The translations under genes and the position numbers were made by a program. 64,000 nt of DNA from Thermocaproicibacter melissae. GTDB taxonomy: Bacteria > Bacillota > Clostridia > Oscillospirales > Acutalibacteraceae. This document shows positions 45,766 through 58,315 of the stretch, piece after piece (the first letter of the stretch is position 1; each line of letters starts with the position of its first letter). The notes below the pieces were generated by a model, which worked only from the letters and a program-made list of their open reading frames with translations, had not been told where the DNA came from and made no database searches. Location: positions 624,001 through 688,000 of the forward strand of contig NZ_CP101827.1 of NCBI RefSeq assembly GCF_024498295.1. The letters run 5' to 3'.

Positions 45766-46953
45766 ATGACTCAAGGAAAGAATAACACAGATCTTACGGA
45801 ATTGCTACTGAAATGTATGGCGGAGCCCGACCCGATGCTCAGTATGCTGGAATGGCTCTGCGCTCAACTGATGGAGGCGGAGGTTTCCGGCCTTGTGGGG
45901 GCGGAAAAGAATGCGCACAATCCGTCTCGAAGTGACTACCGCTGCGGATATCGTCCCCGGAGGCTGGATACTCGCGTAGGGACGATGTATCTCATGGTGC
46001 CAAAGCTGCGCAGCCATGGATATATCCCGTTCTTTGTCACTGAACGCAAACGCAGCGAGGCGGCGCTGGTACAGGTTATTCAGGAGGCATTCGTGCAGGG
46101 CGTGTCCACACGGAAGATGGAAAAGTTGGCTCACAGTCTGGGGATAGAGAACCTCTCCCGCAGTCAGGTCAGTGAGATGACAAAAGGGCTCAATGAACAG
46201 GTACAGGAATTTCGCAACCGTTCTCTGACGGATACTCGTTATCCTGTCATTTGGACGGATGCCCTGTACGAAAAAGTCCGTATGGATGGCCGTGTCGTCA
46301 GCATGGCGGTGATGGTTGTCTGCGGCGTCAACGAGCAAGGGCACAGGGACATTCTCGCCGTGGAGCCGATGCTGGACGAATCCAAAGAGAGCTATTCCCA
46401 GTTGTTTCAAAGTCTTTTGGATCGCGGCTTGAAAACACCGCTGCTGGTGGTTTCCGATGCGAACAAAGGGCTGATTGCCGCCATCCGAGAAAGTTTTCCC
46501 GGCGCATCCTGGCAACGCTGCAAAGTGCATTTCATGCGAAATATTCTGGCCCATATACCGCAGAAAGAAAAAGAATCCTTTGCGGTCCAACTGAAAGAAA
46601 TCTGGCTGGCGCCTTCCGTCCAATTAGCGCGACAGCGCGCAAAACAGTTGTCGGAGCAATATGGGAAGCGGTTTCCCAAAGCAATCGAGCTTCTGGAAGA
46701 CGGGCTGGAGGACTCACTGGCTTTCTATGCATTCCCCGAGCTTGATGCCCGTAAAATCTCATCGACCAATATGCTGGAACGGCTGAACAAGGAAATCCGG
46801 CGCAGAACCAACGTCGTCGGGATATTCCCAAACAAAGATTCCTATCTGCGGTTGGTTACAACATATCTCATGGAATACGCTGAAGACTGGTCCGTTTCCA
46901 GAGCATATTTGAATCCCAAATCGATTCAGACACTTCTGCTAAGCGCAGCTTAA
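45766..46953 (+). CDS. IS256-family transposase
   Basis: This 395-residue DDE transposase appears intact. The catalytic residues fit the family: Asp in VIWTDALYEKVR, Asp in LLVVSDANKGL, then CKVHFMRNIL and Glu in SSTNMLERLNKEIRRRT. The N-terminal part has the GYRPRRLDTRVGTM zone typical of Mutator-type enzymes. The start at 45766 is preceded by AAGGAG. It is probably still able to act, but no second copy is in the window. Confidence 0.93.
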   Translation: MTQGKNNTDLTELLLKCMAEPDPMLSMLEWLCAQLMEAEVSGLVGAEKNAHNPSRSDYRCGYRPRRLDTRVGTMYLMVPKLRSHGYIPFFVTERKRSEAALVQVIQEAFVQGVSTRKMEKLAHSLGIENLSRSQVSEMTKGLNEQVQEFRNRSLTDTRYPVIWTDALYEKVRMDGRVVSMAVMVVCGVNEQGHRDILAVEPMLDESKESYSQLFQSLLDRGLKTPLLVVSDANKGLIAAIRESFPGASWQRCKVHFMRNILAHIPQKEKESFAVQLKEIWLAPSVQLARQRAKQLSEQYGKRFPKAIELLEDGLEDSLAFYAFPELDARKISSTNMLERLNKEIRRRTNVVGIFPNKDSYLRLVTTYLMEYAEDWSVSRAYLNPKSIQTLLLSAA

Positions 46954-46972
46954 TTCATTTCGTGGAGTCCCC

Positions 46973-46985
46973 AAATTGCGAACTT
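46973..46985 (-). repeat. Right terminal inverted repeat of the IS
   Basis: AAATTGCGAACTT is the exact complement of 45677-45689. Confidence 0.75.
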
Positions 46986-47172
46986 CTCTTGACATAGCCA
47001 TGGAATGACTCTAATATTGAAGCAAGTATGACAATGAAGAAGCTAAAAAAGTATTTCAAAAAGATTTTTTTCTTATCAGCTCCTGATAGATTTTTTTCGT
47101 CATATCTAATTATAAATAACCAATAGTGGGAGCTGTGTTCTTAACAGTAAATTAGCTTATTAGCACGAAGCT

Positions 47173-47216
47173 ATAACAGCCTGTATACAGTGACCGGACC
47201 GTATACAGGCTGTTAT
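47173..47216. repeat. Perfect 16-bp inverted repeat after lacZ
   Basis: ATAACAGCCTGTATAC (47173-47188) and its full complement (47201-47216) flank 12 bases. The stem has no T-run on either strand, so it is not a standard terminator, though it lies 41 bases past the lacZ stop and could still protect or end the mRNA. Nothing else is seen between the IS end and lacZ. Confidence 0.6.
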
Positions 47217-47256
47217 CGAGTAATATTTGAATGCTAATTTTCACACAGCAGATTAA

Positions 47257-50328
<3,072 letters not shown>

Positions 50329-50391
50329 TTATACAGTTTTAATATTCGATTTGATTGACAATATACTTATAGGCAATAAGTAGCTAATTAA

Positions 50392-50420
50392 ATTATAATT
50401 TACCAAATAGAGTTATTCAA
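50392..50420 (-). promoter_or_regulatory. lacZ promoter
   Basis: On the minus strand, TTGAAT and TATAAT are 17 bases apart, about 75 bases before the lacZ start. A small inverted repeat, CTTAT/ATAAG, lies between it and the gene. Confidence 0.65.
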
Positions 50421-50459
50421 TATAAATATATTAGCAAGCTAGGAATCCGCATGGATGGA

Positions 50460-53453
50460 TTATTCTGACCTTAAGGCAACAACCGGATCTTTCTTGGCCG
50501 CGCTGCGTGATGGAATGATACCGGCAAACAAGGTTAGAAGCATACTGATAATTATCAGAGCGATAGCTGTCGGTACCGGCAAAGTTGCGTTGAGATTTTC
50601 AAGACCCGTTAGGTTATGCAGGAGCGAATTGATTGGGATACAGAGCAGATAGGTAATCACAACTCCAAGAAGGCCGGAAGTAAATCCGATTATTACGGTT
50701 TCTGCGTTAAACAAACTGGATACGTTTCTCTTTGAAGCGCCGATAGCACGCAGGATACCAATTTCCTTTGTACGCTCCTGAACGGATATCAGCGTGATAA
50801 CACCAATCATTATTGATGAAACAATCAGAGATACCGAAACAAAAGCAATCAAAACATAGGTGATGGCATTGATAATCGTTGTTACCGACGACATCAAAAG
50901 CCCTACATAATCAGTATATGTGATTTCCTTAATATCATCAACGGTTTTATTGTATTCCGCAATAGCGTCCTCAATAATATCTTTGTTCGCAAAGGAAGAA
51001 GCATACAGGTTAATGGATGCAGGACTGTTAAGGTCAACGCAACCAAGCTTTATAAGATTGTCTTCATAGGTGGAATCTGAAAATTGCAGTACCTCATCAT
51101 AATATTTGGCGCACATTTCGTCCGTATATTTCGCTAGTTCCCTATCAAGAGCAGCAGCAAGCTGTTCATTCGTCATAGAACTCATCTTCTTTTTCACCTG
51201 TGAGGCATACTGCGTGCGGTATTGCTCTTTTAAAGCCTGAGTGAGCGACTTTTTCAGGTCATCATCACTCATGGAAGAGATATATTCACCAACCATTTTC
51301 TCATCGACGCCCATCTGCTTTGCCATTGCTGGTGCAATTGCAGCTTCCATATCGGCACGGGTCATTTTTGAAAGGGTACCGGAAACAAACTGCTCCATGG
51401 CATCATCGGAAGGAATGCTTTTGATTTTGATATAAGCAGAGGCCTTGCCGGAGGTATCAAGAGAGGAAATATATTCTTTGAAATCCGTTGCTTTTTTCTC
51501 TGTTGACACGGTTCCTTCGGTATCCTTGAATGGTAGACCAGTGAAAATATCCGTATTCGAATTCTTCTTTTGAGCTTTTACAACGTCGGATTCGTTTGCA
51601 TGCTGAATGATATATTCCATGAGTTTGCTTGTGTATCCAATATAGCTTTTGTTTTGGGATGCAATGGATTTTTTATTGGGCTTTACAATTCCCACAACAT
51701 GAAGTTTCAGCGCGTTGTCATATAGATATTTCAGCCCAGCTTCCGATTTACGAAGGTCGGTATAGGTTCCGGTTTTTTCATCGTAGGTGTAGGCGTCGGA
51801 GCTTAATATGGTGCGGAAATCCATATTGCAGATTTCTTCATAGGACCATTTTTGTTCCTTATAGTCCACGGTTGTTTTATTGACAGCCGCTTCCATGAGC
51901 TTCTTAATTTCTTCTTCCGATTTTAATCCTAAGGCATACAACGTCATATCGTCTATTTCGTTGTTGTTGTCGACGAATAAAACGATTTCATCATATCTTG
52001 TAGGCCAGCTTCCGTAAATCAAGTCGTACTGTTTTTGGGTTGTCTCACTGACAAGTTTTCCGTTTTTGCCTGGAATCAATTCTTTCCACAAATCCGACGA
52101 TGATGACATTATGGAAGGAGTACTGCCAAAAACGGTTTTGTTGCGCAGTTCTAGCATAGAGGACATGTCCACACCGACATATTTTTTCATAAGCTCCAGC
52201 GTCAAAGATTCCGTATCCGAACGTATAATCGTACCGTCTACGTTTTTGGTGTAGATTGGAAGTTCGACGTCATAGGTGTACTGTACGCCGGCTAGTGCAG
52301 TATTGAGCTTGCTGCCTTTCTTTGCCTGTTCTTTTTCGATATATTTCTTGAAAGATTTCAGGTCATTTTTTTGAGTCTCGAGGGAGTTCATTGCATTTAC
52401 CATTTCATAGAGCATTGCTTTTTGGTAAACAGCGTCATTTTTATGCTTGGAAATAGACTGCGCTTTTCCCATAAAAGTTTTGAGCAGGGAAGATACATCG
52501 ACGTTTTGTGCTTCAATTGTTAATGGATAGGAAGTAAGGGTTTCCTCCTGCACGGAGTCAATAAATGAGGTAGTGCCTTGAGAAACGGCATAGATTAATG
52601 CTATGCCGATAATGCCGATGGAACCGGCAAAGCTGGTTAAGGCTGTTCTGCCTTTTTTTGTGAATAGGTTCCTAAGGGACAATCCGAAGGAAGTCCCAAA
52701 GGACATAGAAGGTTTCTTCTTTTTGCGTTTTTCTTCTTTTCGTGGCTTATCGACTTCCAAACTTATCTCTTCATCCGTCACCGGCATACTGTCACTGATA
52801 ATCTTGCCGTCAAGCATTTTAACGATTCGCGTGGAATATTTCTCTGCCAGGTCGGGATTGTGGGTTACCATGACAACTAAGCGGTCTTTGGCAATCTCTT
52901 TCAGGATATCCATAACCTGAATGCTGGTTTCAGTATCCAGTGCTCCGGTAGGTTCATCCGCTAAAATGATATCGGGATTGTTCACGATTGCGCGCGCAAT
53001 GGCAACCCTTTGCATCTGTCCGCCGGATAGTTCCGTTGGCTTTTTCCGAAGATAATCTGCAAGGCCGACTTTTTCCAGCGCCTCTTTTGCCCGTTTGTGC
53101 CGCTCCTTTTTCGGAACACCGGATAACGTGAGAGCAAGTTCAACATTGGACAGTATTGTCTGGTGCGGGATTAAATTATAGCTTTGAAACACAAAACCGA
53201 TTGAATGATTTCGGTAAGCGTCCCAATCCCTGTCCTTATACTCCTTGGTGGACCTTCCATTGATGATAAGGTCGCCGGAAGTATAGTGATCGAGACCTCC
53301 GATAATATTTAGAAGGGTTGTTTTACCGCAGCCGGAGGGACCGAGTATCGAGACAAATTCGCTGTCGCGAAATTTCAAGTCGATTCCTTTCAAAGCCTGA
53401 ACATCTTGGCCTCCGCCTGGATAAGTTTTCGTTATCTTCCTTAGTTCTAGCAA
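50460..53453 (-). CDS. Fused ABC transporter ATPase-permease, MacB/FtsX type
   Basis: This 997-residue protein has an N-terminal ATPase domain (about 1-225: GPSGCGKTT, signature [27 protein letters not shown]), a very basic linker, one membrane segment near residue 275, a large extracellular domain (about 300-850) and three C-terminal segments ending in [17 protein letters not shown], the FtsX/MacB permease layout. The start is TTG at 53453 with AGGAGG upstream; the longer frame to 53651 crosses the promoter. Members export peptides, antibiotics or lipoproteins, or act in bacitracin-type resistance; the substrate is unknown. An OmpR-type regulator is suggested by repeats at the promoter but none is encoded nearby. 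Confidence 0.9.
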   Translation of the reverse strand: MLELRKITKTYPGGGQDVQALKGIDLKFRDSEFVSILGPSGCGKTTLLNIIGGLDHYTSGDLIINGRSTKEYKDRDWDAYRNHSIGFVFQSYNLIPHQTILSNVELALTLSGVPKKERHKRAKEALEKVGLADYLRKKPTELSGGQMQRVAIARAIVNNPDIILADEPTGALDTETSIQVMDILKEIAKDRLVVMVTHNPDLAEKYSTRIVKMLDGKIISDSMPVTDEEISLEVDKPRKEEKRKKKKPSMSFGTSFGLSLRNLFTKKGRTALTSFAGSIGIIGIALIYAVSQGTTSFIDSVQEETLTSYPLTIEAQNVDVSSLLKTFMGKAQSISKHKNDAVYQKAMLYEMVNAMNSLETQKNDLKSFKKYIEKEQAKKGSKLNTALAGVQYTYDVELPIYTKNVDGTIIRSDTESLTLELMKKYVGVDMSSMLELRNKTVFGSTPSIMSSSSDLWKELIPGKNGKLVSETTQKQYDLIYGSWPTRYDEIVLFVDNNNEIDDMTLYALGLKSEEEIKKLMEAAVNKTTVDYKEQKWSYEEICNMDFRTILSSDAYTYDEKTGTYTDLRKSEAGLKYLYDNALKLHVVGIVKPNKKSIASQNKSYIGYTSKLMEYIIQHANESDVVKAQKKNSNTDIFTGLPFKDTEGTVSTEKKATDFKEYISSLDTSGKASAYIKIKSIPSDDAMEQFVSGTLSKMTRADMEAAIAPAMAKQMGVDEKMVGEYISSMSDDDLKKSLTQALKEQYRTQYASQVKKKMSSMTNEQLAAALDRELAKYTDEMCAKYYDEVLQFSDSTYEDNLIKLGCVDLNSPASINLYASSFANKDIIEDAIAEYNKTVDDIKEITYTDYVGLLMSSVTTIINAITYVLIAFVSVSLIVSSIMIGVITLISVQERTKEIGILRAIGASKRNVSSLFNAETVIIGFTSGLLGVVITYLLCIPINSLLHNLTGLENLNATLPVPTAIALIIISMLLTLFAGIIPSRSAAKKDPVVALRSE

Positions 53454-53528
53454 ATTCTTTCCTCCTGACTTACCACTTTTGTATCTGAAACCTGCCCCAT
53501 ACGGCAAGTGTTTGCATAACACTATTAG

Positions 53529-53579
53529 ATTATAGTTAGCGATTGAGGCAATATCTATGAAGAAACTGTGAACAAACTG
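53529..53579 (-). promoter_or_regulatory. ABC transporter promoter with tandem 11-bp repeats
   Basis: On the minus strand a TATAAT -10 (53529-53534) has only a weak -35 (TAGATA). Directly upstream lie two adjacent 11-bp direct repeats, TGAAGAAACTG (53558-53568) and TGAACAAACTG (53569-53579) as read on the plus strand. An 11-bp step next to a poor -35 is typical of activation by OmpR/PhoB-type response regulators. Confidence 0.5.
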
Positions 53580-53671
53580 AAAATATACGGACAGTTTGAG
53601 AAAACAAGGTAAGGAAAGTACAAGCAAGAAATTTGCTTCTTGAGATAGCAAATGTAGCTACCGATAAATAT

Positions 53672-53708
53672 TAAAAACCTGAGATTCACATGGAATCTCA
53701 GGTTTTCC
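53672..53708. terminator. Terminator of the GH43 gene
   Basis: AAAACCTGAGATTC pairs with GAATCTCAGGTTTT around a 5-base loop. Both strands carry T-runs. It lies 25 bases past the GH43 stop. Confidence 0.85.
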
Positions 53709-53732
53709 CGTTGGCAACATAGGAGAAATAAA

Positions 53733-55157
53733 TTATTCGAGGACAAAGGATCTGAAGGAGGAACTACCGGAGCCTTTAAAGGTGAAATAAAGCGCATGAA
53801 CGCCGTCCGGGATTGCGATGTCAGCTGAGAATTTTGTCCAAACATCCGTAAAATCAACAGCGATTTCTCCTAAAACATCGCCGTCCCAAGATGTTCTGAC
53901 TTCATAAACACCCTTTCCGTAGCCTCGGGTGTAAATGGAAACACGCTTTACTCCTTCAAATTTGAAATACTTAAAGCCGGCGATAGCACCGTTGTTCATG
54001 TTTGCGATGAAACCAATTTCCTTGTCGCCGTCTTTTCCGTCTTGCGTAATTTTCGGATATACGCCCTCAACCCACGGCGGAAGTCGGAATCCGTTTTTGC
54101 CCTCTTGCAGTCCGGGAACCAGATTGCAAGCGATATAGGTCGGATATTCACCGCGGCCAATCAAAGGTTTTATGCCGCAGCAGGATGTGATTTCAACCTG
54201 AGGAATTGTGCCGTCTTCCAGAATATTGATTTTCTCGATGCATCCCTGACGGCTGTAGCTTGTGGCGTTCGTATGACGGTGATAGAAAATATACCAGTTG
54301 CCATTTGCTTCTGTGATACCGCCATGGTTGTTGCCGGGATAATACATCTGTTTGTCCGCAGGCTTATAGGTGTCAATGTGCGCATCGCAATTGCTTACGA
54401 TTACCCCTTTATACTTAAAGCCATGGGTGGGGTAGTCACTGACCGCATAGCAAAGCTCATGCATCACAATCGAGGAGTAAACAAAGTAATACTTGCCTTT
54501 TATTTTGCGGATTGACGAAGCCTCAAAGAATTCGTGTCCTGCATAGTCTCCGCCCTCTTTGTTGTAGGGCTTGCTTGGCAGAATGAAGACCGGGTCCTCA
54601 ATGACGGTAAGCATATCGGAATCAAGAACGGTCGCCATGGGACCATGCCGGGAGGTGTCAAAGGGGCTGCAAAAACCGGTGTAGAGATAAGTTTTTCCGT
54701 TCTCGGTCAGCACGCCCGGATCAAACTGAGGCTCATCGCCCGCTCGTTCGCCAAGACGTGTACCGTCCTTGTAATGTACATAACCGTAGAACTGATACTT
54801 GCCGGCGGGGGTATCGCAGACAGCGACAGAGACAACAGAAACTTTATCTAAAACATAATAGAGATAGTATCTACCGTCGGGACCCCTCGTAACATCCGGG
54901 GCATAGAGGCACATATGGCCGTCTGCATTTAAGGGGTCTTGTGTTTTTTTGTAGATGACGCCTTCATAACGCCAGTTGCTTAAATCGTCAACGGGTGCAG
55001 ACCAGCAGACATAGTCATTCTGGCAAAAAACATAGCCGTTGAATTGGTCATGAGAACCGTAAACATAGACACGTCCATTAAAAACATGTGGTTCTCCGTC
55101 AGGAACATATTCCCAAGAAGGCAGATAGGGGTTAACGCACTGATTGTCTGTCATCAT
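53733..55157 (-). CDS. GH43-family glycoside hydrolase with C-terminal carbohydrate-binding-like domain
   Basis: This 474-residue protein starts with the five-bladed-propeller pattern of GH43 (NPYLPSWEYVPDGEPHVFNGRVYVYGS type; the general-base aspartate is likely in this first blade). LYAPDVTRGPDGRYYLYY and FEASSIRKIKGKYYFVY are classic GH43 segments, the latter with the acid glutamate. The last 130 residues resemble a CBM6-type beta-sandwich (FKYFKFEGVKRVSIYTRGYGKG). There is no signal peptide, so it likely acts on short arabinoside, xyloside or galactoside oligomers inside the cell. It is divergent from an AraC-type regulator, its probable controller. Confidence 0.85.
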   Translation of the reverse strand: MMTDNQCVNPYLPSWEYVPDGEPHVFNGRVYVYGSHDQFNGYVFCQNDYVCWSAPVDDLSNWRYEGVIYKKTQDPLNADGHMCLYAPDVTRGPDGRYYLYYVLDKVSVVSVAVCDTPAGKYQFYGYVHYKDGTRLGERAGDEPQFDPGVLTENGKTYLYTGFCSPFDTSRHGPMATVLDSDMLTVIEDPVFILPSKPYNKEGGDYAGHEFFEASSIRKIKGKYYFVYSSIVMHELCYAVSDYPTHGFKYKGVIVSNCDAHIDTYKPADKQMYYPGNNHGGITEANGNWYIFYHRHTNATSYSRQGCIEKINILEDGTIPQVEITSCCGIKPLIGRGEYPTYIACNLVPGLQEGKNGFRLPPWVEGVYPKITQDGKDGDKEIGFIANMNNGAIAGFKYFKFEGVKRVSIYTRGYGKGVYEVRTSWDGDVLGEIAVDFTDVWTKFSADIAIPDGVHALYFTFKGSGSSSFRSFVLE

Positions 55158-55197
55158 TTTCGTTCATCCTTTCAAGTTAAAAGAAATGGCGATAAAG

Positions 55198-55225
55198 TTG
55201 CATTCCATATAAGATCTGATATACT
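55198..55225 (+). promoter_or_regulatory. Promoter of the AraC-type regulator
   Basis: TTGCAT (55198-55203) and TATACT (55220-55225) are 16 bases apart, about 34 bases before the ATG. The region is shared with the divergent GH43 gene. Confidence 0.5.
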
Positions 55226-55258
55226 TTAATTAATTTCGCTGCTTTTTGAGGTGCACCT

Positions 55259-56023
55259 ATGAATCATATCAGGTATGTGGACCATAATGCACATCACCCG
55301 TCTTCCTTTGAGTTTGACCAGCCCAAAGGCCATGACTGTTATCTTTTGCTGCTAACTCATACTCCGGCAGTGTTTTGGGTGGAAGGCAAGCTGATTGAGT
55401 ATCCCAAGCATTCTGTGATTTTGTATAGTCCGGGTTCAAAGATATATTACCACGCGGTTGGGGGAGGGTATGAAAACGACTGGCTGAGATTTGATTCCGA
55501 CGAGCTTTATGTATCGTCTTTTCCAATCAAGAATGTCCCGTTTCCAATTCCGGACCCGGAGTATTGTCATAGCTTATTTTGTCTGCTTACATGGGAAAAC
55601 TATTTTCCGGGTCAAGAAAGTACCCACATCATCAATCAATTGATTCGCATCTTATTTACGAAACTTTATGAAGCTACGTTGCAGTATCGGCAGAAGAAAA
55701 ATCCCGCACATTATAATGACCTGATTGAACTTCGGAAAAGAATCTATAAAAATCCTGAGCTACCATGGAAGGTAAGTGAAATGGCGGCACAGCTGCACTT
55801 AAGCCCAGGGTATTTCCAGAAGATTTACCGCGAAACATTTGATGTTTCCTGCGCTGAAGATGTAATTGCATGCCGTATTCGCGTGGCTATGGATCTTCTG
55901 AAATATACCGATAAAACGGTTGCAGAAGTAGCCGAAGAGTGTGGGTACAATAATGTTGAGCACTTTTGCCGACAGTTCAAAAAGAACGTTGGTAAGACTC
56001 CTGGCGCATTTAGAAAGCAGTAA
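55259..56023 (+). CDS. AraC family transcriptional regulator
   Basis: This 254-residue regulator has an N-terminal cupin-like sensor domain (about 1-130, with the VFWVEGKLIEYPKHSVILYSPG-like strand pattern) and two C-terminal helix-turn-helix motifs (about 165-254: WKVSEMAAQLHLSPGYFQKIY and VAEVAEECGYNNVEHFCRQF, ending KNVGKTPGAFRK). It is divergent from the GH43 gene and probably senses a sugar to switch it on. lacZ and the ABC transporter lie on the far side of the GH43 gene but have separate promoters. Confidence 0.9.
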   Translation: MNHIRYVDHNAHHPSSFEFDQPKGHDCYLLLLTHTPAVFWVEGKLIEYPKHSVILYSPGSKIYYHAVGGGYENDWLRFDSDELYVSSFPIKNVPFPIPDPEYCHSLFCLLTWENYFPGQESTHIINQLIRILFTKLYEATLQYRQKKNPAHYNDLIELRKRIYKNPELPWKVSEMAAQLHLSPGYFQKIYRETFDVSCAEDVIACRIRVAMDLLKYTDKTVAEVAEECGYNNVEHFCRQFKKNVGKTPGAFRKQ

Positions 56024-56149
56024 GAAATAGGAAAGGCTATTATATATAATATCTTTTAACATAAAACTGGCGGGGGAACAATGATGATTCCTAAGCAAAA
56101 ATTGATTTATTGTAACATCTCGCATATTCACTTCTTTGATTAAATCCAT

Positions 56150-56189
56150 AAAAGAAGCACACAGCTCATTTAGCGCTGTGTGCTTTTTG
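56150..56189. terminator. Shared terminator of araC-type gene and V-ATPase operon
   Basis: AAGCACACAGC (56155-56165) pairs with GCTGTGTGCTT (56175-56185), followed by TTTTTG on the plus strand and by TTCTTTTAT on the minus. It lies between convergent units. Confidence 0.8.
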
Positions 56190-56813
56190 TTAAGCAGTTT
56201 TATTTGTTTTCTGTTTTTTAATTACTTTAAGCCGTGAAAACTCCTCGCGATCCTTCTCTTCCAAAGCATCCGTAATGAATTTTACAGTGCTCTGAAAACG
56301 CGGAATCATAATATTTTTCAGTGCGTTTGCACGTTTCTGAGTTTTCTTTACAGCATCAGCCAACCGGTAAACACTGTTTTCAACTTCGGCAAGTTCAGCA
56401 GTAAGTTGCTTTGCTTCTGTAAATTTTTCATACGCCTGATCCAACAATATGTTAGAAGAGTGGAGACCGAATGGTGCTGGAATCATCTCTTTTTTCTCAA
56501 GAGACACCATGGGAATCTCAACACCCATAACACTTCGGTAGGCGACATTTAAGCCATCCTCAATGGGTACAGTCTGTGCCATTTGGCTGCAGATTCCAAG
56601 AGTAATATTAGCACGCTGGAGAAGTGCATAGGCTTCTTCATACGTCTTGTCGATTTTACCTTGAATACTGGACGCGCGGTCAATTAAGGCCATCATTTCG
56701 CGAACGAGAATATTTCTCTTGCGGTCTAGTAACTCAAAACCAGTTAAGGAAAGCTCCAGGGATTTTTTCGTTGCCAGAAGATTGCCCTTGGTAGGGACGA
56801 TCTGATTACTCAC
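56190..56813 (-). CDS. atpD: V-type ATPase subunit D
   Basis: This 207-residue central-stalk subunit is mostly two long helices (about 5-80 and 130-200) and has the [20 protein letters not shown] start and the [17 protein letters not shown] motif of the family. It starts at GTG 56813 and overlaps subunit B by eight bases. It is the last gene of the operon. Confidence 0.94.
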   Translation of the reverse strand: MSNQIVPTKGNLLATKKSLELSLTGFELLDRKRNILVREMMALIDRASSIQGKIDKTYEEAYALLQRANITLGICSQMAQTVPIEDGLNVAYRSVMGVEIPMVSLEKKEMIPAPFGLHSSNILLDQAYEKFTEAKQLTAELAEVENSVYRLADAVKKTQKRANALKNIMIPRFQSTVKFITDALEEKDREEFSRLKVIKKQKTNKTA

Positions 56814-58266
56814 CTGCAGCCGCCTCTCTTCCGGATTTTGCCTCGTTTATATTCTTATGAGCTTCAGCGTTTTTCTGCTTTACGCGCAGTACAGCCGGTT
56901 CATAGTACTTCTCAAGGAATTCGGGGCTAACACGGTCAAGCGCTTGCTTAGGCAATAGGGTCAAAAGCTCCCAGCCAAGGTCAAGGCTTTGCTCGATCGT
57001 ACGGTTCTCAGTGGGGGACTGTTCCACAAATTTTTCTTCAAACTGCTTGCCGAATTCAATATACTGCTTATCTTCCGGCGAGAGTTCTTCTTCACCGATA
57101 ACAGAAGCAAGAGAACGAGCGTCCATAACTTTTGCGTATGCAGCAAAGAGCTGGTTGGCCAGTACGGAGTGATCCTCACGGGTAAATCCTTTACCGATAC
57201 CGTCTTTCATCAAACGGGAAAGGGAAGGCAGAACCGATACAGGCGGATATACACCAGAGGCATCCAGCGAACGGTCCAGCACAATCTGTCCTTCTGTGAT
57301 GTAACCGGTAAGGTCAGGCACAGGGTGTGTAACGTCGTCGTTCGGCATGGTGAGAATCGGCAATTGTGTAACAGAACCGGGTTTGCCGCGAATCATTCCA
57401 GCACGTTCATACAGAGAGGCAAGGTCTGAATACAGGTAACCGGGGAAACCTTTTCTTCCCGGAATTTCGCCTTTAGAGGAACTGAACTCACGAAGAGCCT
57501 CTGCATAGGATGTCATGTCTGTCATAATTACGAGGATGTGCATGCCAAGTTCAAATGCGAGATACTCGGCAACGGTAAGGGCACATCTCGGAGTCAAAAT
57601 TCTTTCGATAATCGGGTCGTCTGCAAGGTTCAAAAACATAACGACTTTTTGAAGAATTCCAGATTCTTCAAAAGAACGGCGGAAATAATCTGCAACGTCG
57701 TTTTTAACGCCCATTGCGGCAAACACAATTGCAAAGTTGCCGTTTTCTTCGTCACTGATTTTTGCCTGCCTTGCAATCTGAACAGCGAGCTCGTTGTGCT
57801 TCATACCCGAACCGGAAAAAATCGGCAGCTTCTGGCCGCGAATTAGGGTCATAAGCGTGTCAATGGTTGAAATGCCGGTGTTGATGTAGTTTTTCGGGTA
57901 TAAACGGGAAACAGGGTTGATTGGGGTTCCGTTGACATTTGCCTTTTTCACAGGGAAAATGTCTCCGAGACCATCAATCGGACGGCCGGAACCATCAAAG
58001 ACTCGTCCCAATATTTCCGGGGAAAGCGGCATTTCCATAGGATGGCCCATTAATCTTGTCCGGGTGTTGGTCAGCGAGATCCCGCGTGTTCCTTCAAAAA
58101 CCTGAACAACTATGCGCTTGCCGTCAATTTGAACGATTCTGCCCTGGCGCATGGTGCCGTCATCGAGGCGGATATCGACAATTTCCTCATATGAGGCATT
58201 CTCTATATCGTCGAGGACAATCAACGGGCCATTGATTTCTTTCACTCCAATGTAATCAAGAATCAT
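56806..58266 (-). CDS. atpB: V-type ATPase subunit B
   Basis: This 486-residue regulatory (non-catalytic) subunit of the V1 hexamer contains the [19 protein letters not shown] stretch, where a degenerate P-loop replaces the GKT motif, and the [14 protein letters not shown] end of the nucleotide domain. The C-terminal 30 residues are Lys/Ala-rich and charged. GGAAGGCGG precedes the ATG. Confidence 0.95.
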   Translation of the reverse strand: MILDYIGVKEINGPLIVLDDIENASYEEIVDIRLDDGTMRQGRIVQIDGKRIVVQVFEGTRGISLTNTRTRLMGHPMEMPLSPEILGRVFDGSGRPIDGLGDIFPVKKANVNGTPINPVSRLYPKNYINTGISTIDTLMTLIRGQKLPIFSGSGMKHNELAVQIARQAKISDEENGNFAIVFAAMGVKNDVADYFRRSFEESGILQKVVMFLNLADDPIIERILTPRCALTVAEYLAFELGMHILVIMTDMTSYAEALREFSSSKGEIPGRKGFPGYLYSDLASLYERAGMIRGKPGSVTQLPILTMPNDDVTHPVPDLTGYITEGQIVLDRSLDASGVYPPVSVLPSLSRLMKDGIGKGFTREDHSVLANQLFAAYAKVMDARSLASVIGEEELSPEDKQYIEFGKQFEEKFVEQSPTENRTIEQSLDLGWELLTLLPKQALDRVSPEFLEKYYEPAVLRVKQKNAEAHKNINEAKSGREAAAGE

Positions 58267-58315
58267 GTGCTACCGCCTTCCAAAAGATGAATTTCGTTAA
58301 CTGCTTTTGCACTGA

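Larger units (their letters stand above)
45677..46985 (+). mobile_element. IS256-family insertion sequence
   Basis: A 1.3-kb segment carries a complete Mutator-type transposase between imperfect terminal inverted repeats. The outer 13 bp (AAGTTCGCAATTT) are identical at both ends. A second shared block, GGGACTCC, is further in but at different distances. No matching 8-9-bp target duplication is visible outside the ends, suggesting an old or rearranged insertion. It is inserted between guaA and the lacZ gene. Confidence 0.85.

Noticed and set aside
45805-46623. 272-residue ORF antisense to the transposase
   Set aside because: The sense frame holds all transposase motifs; the antisense frame is a shadow.
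56081-56143. 20-residue ORF with GGGGG ribosome site after the AraC-type gene
   Set aside because: Only the ribosome-like site supports it; there is no overlap, coupling or recognisable sequence.
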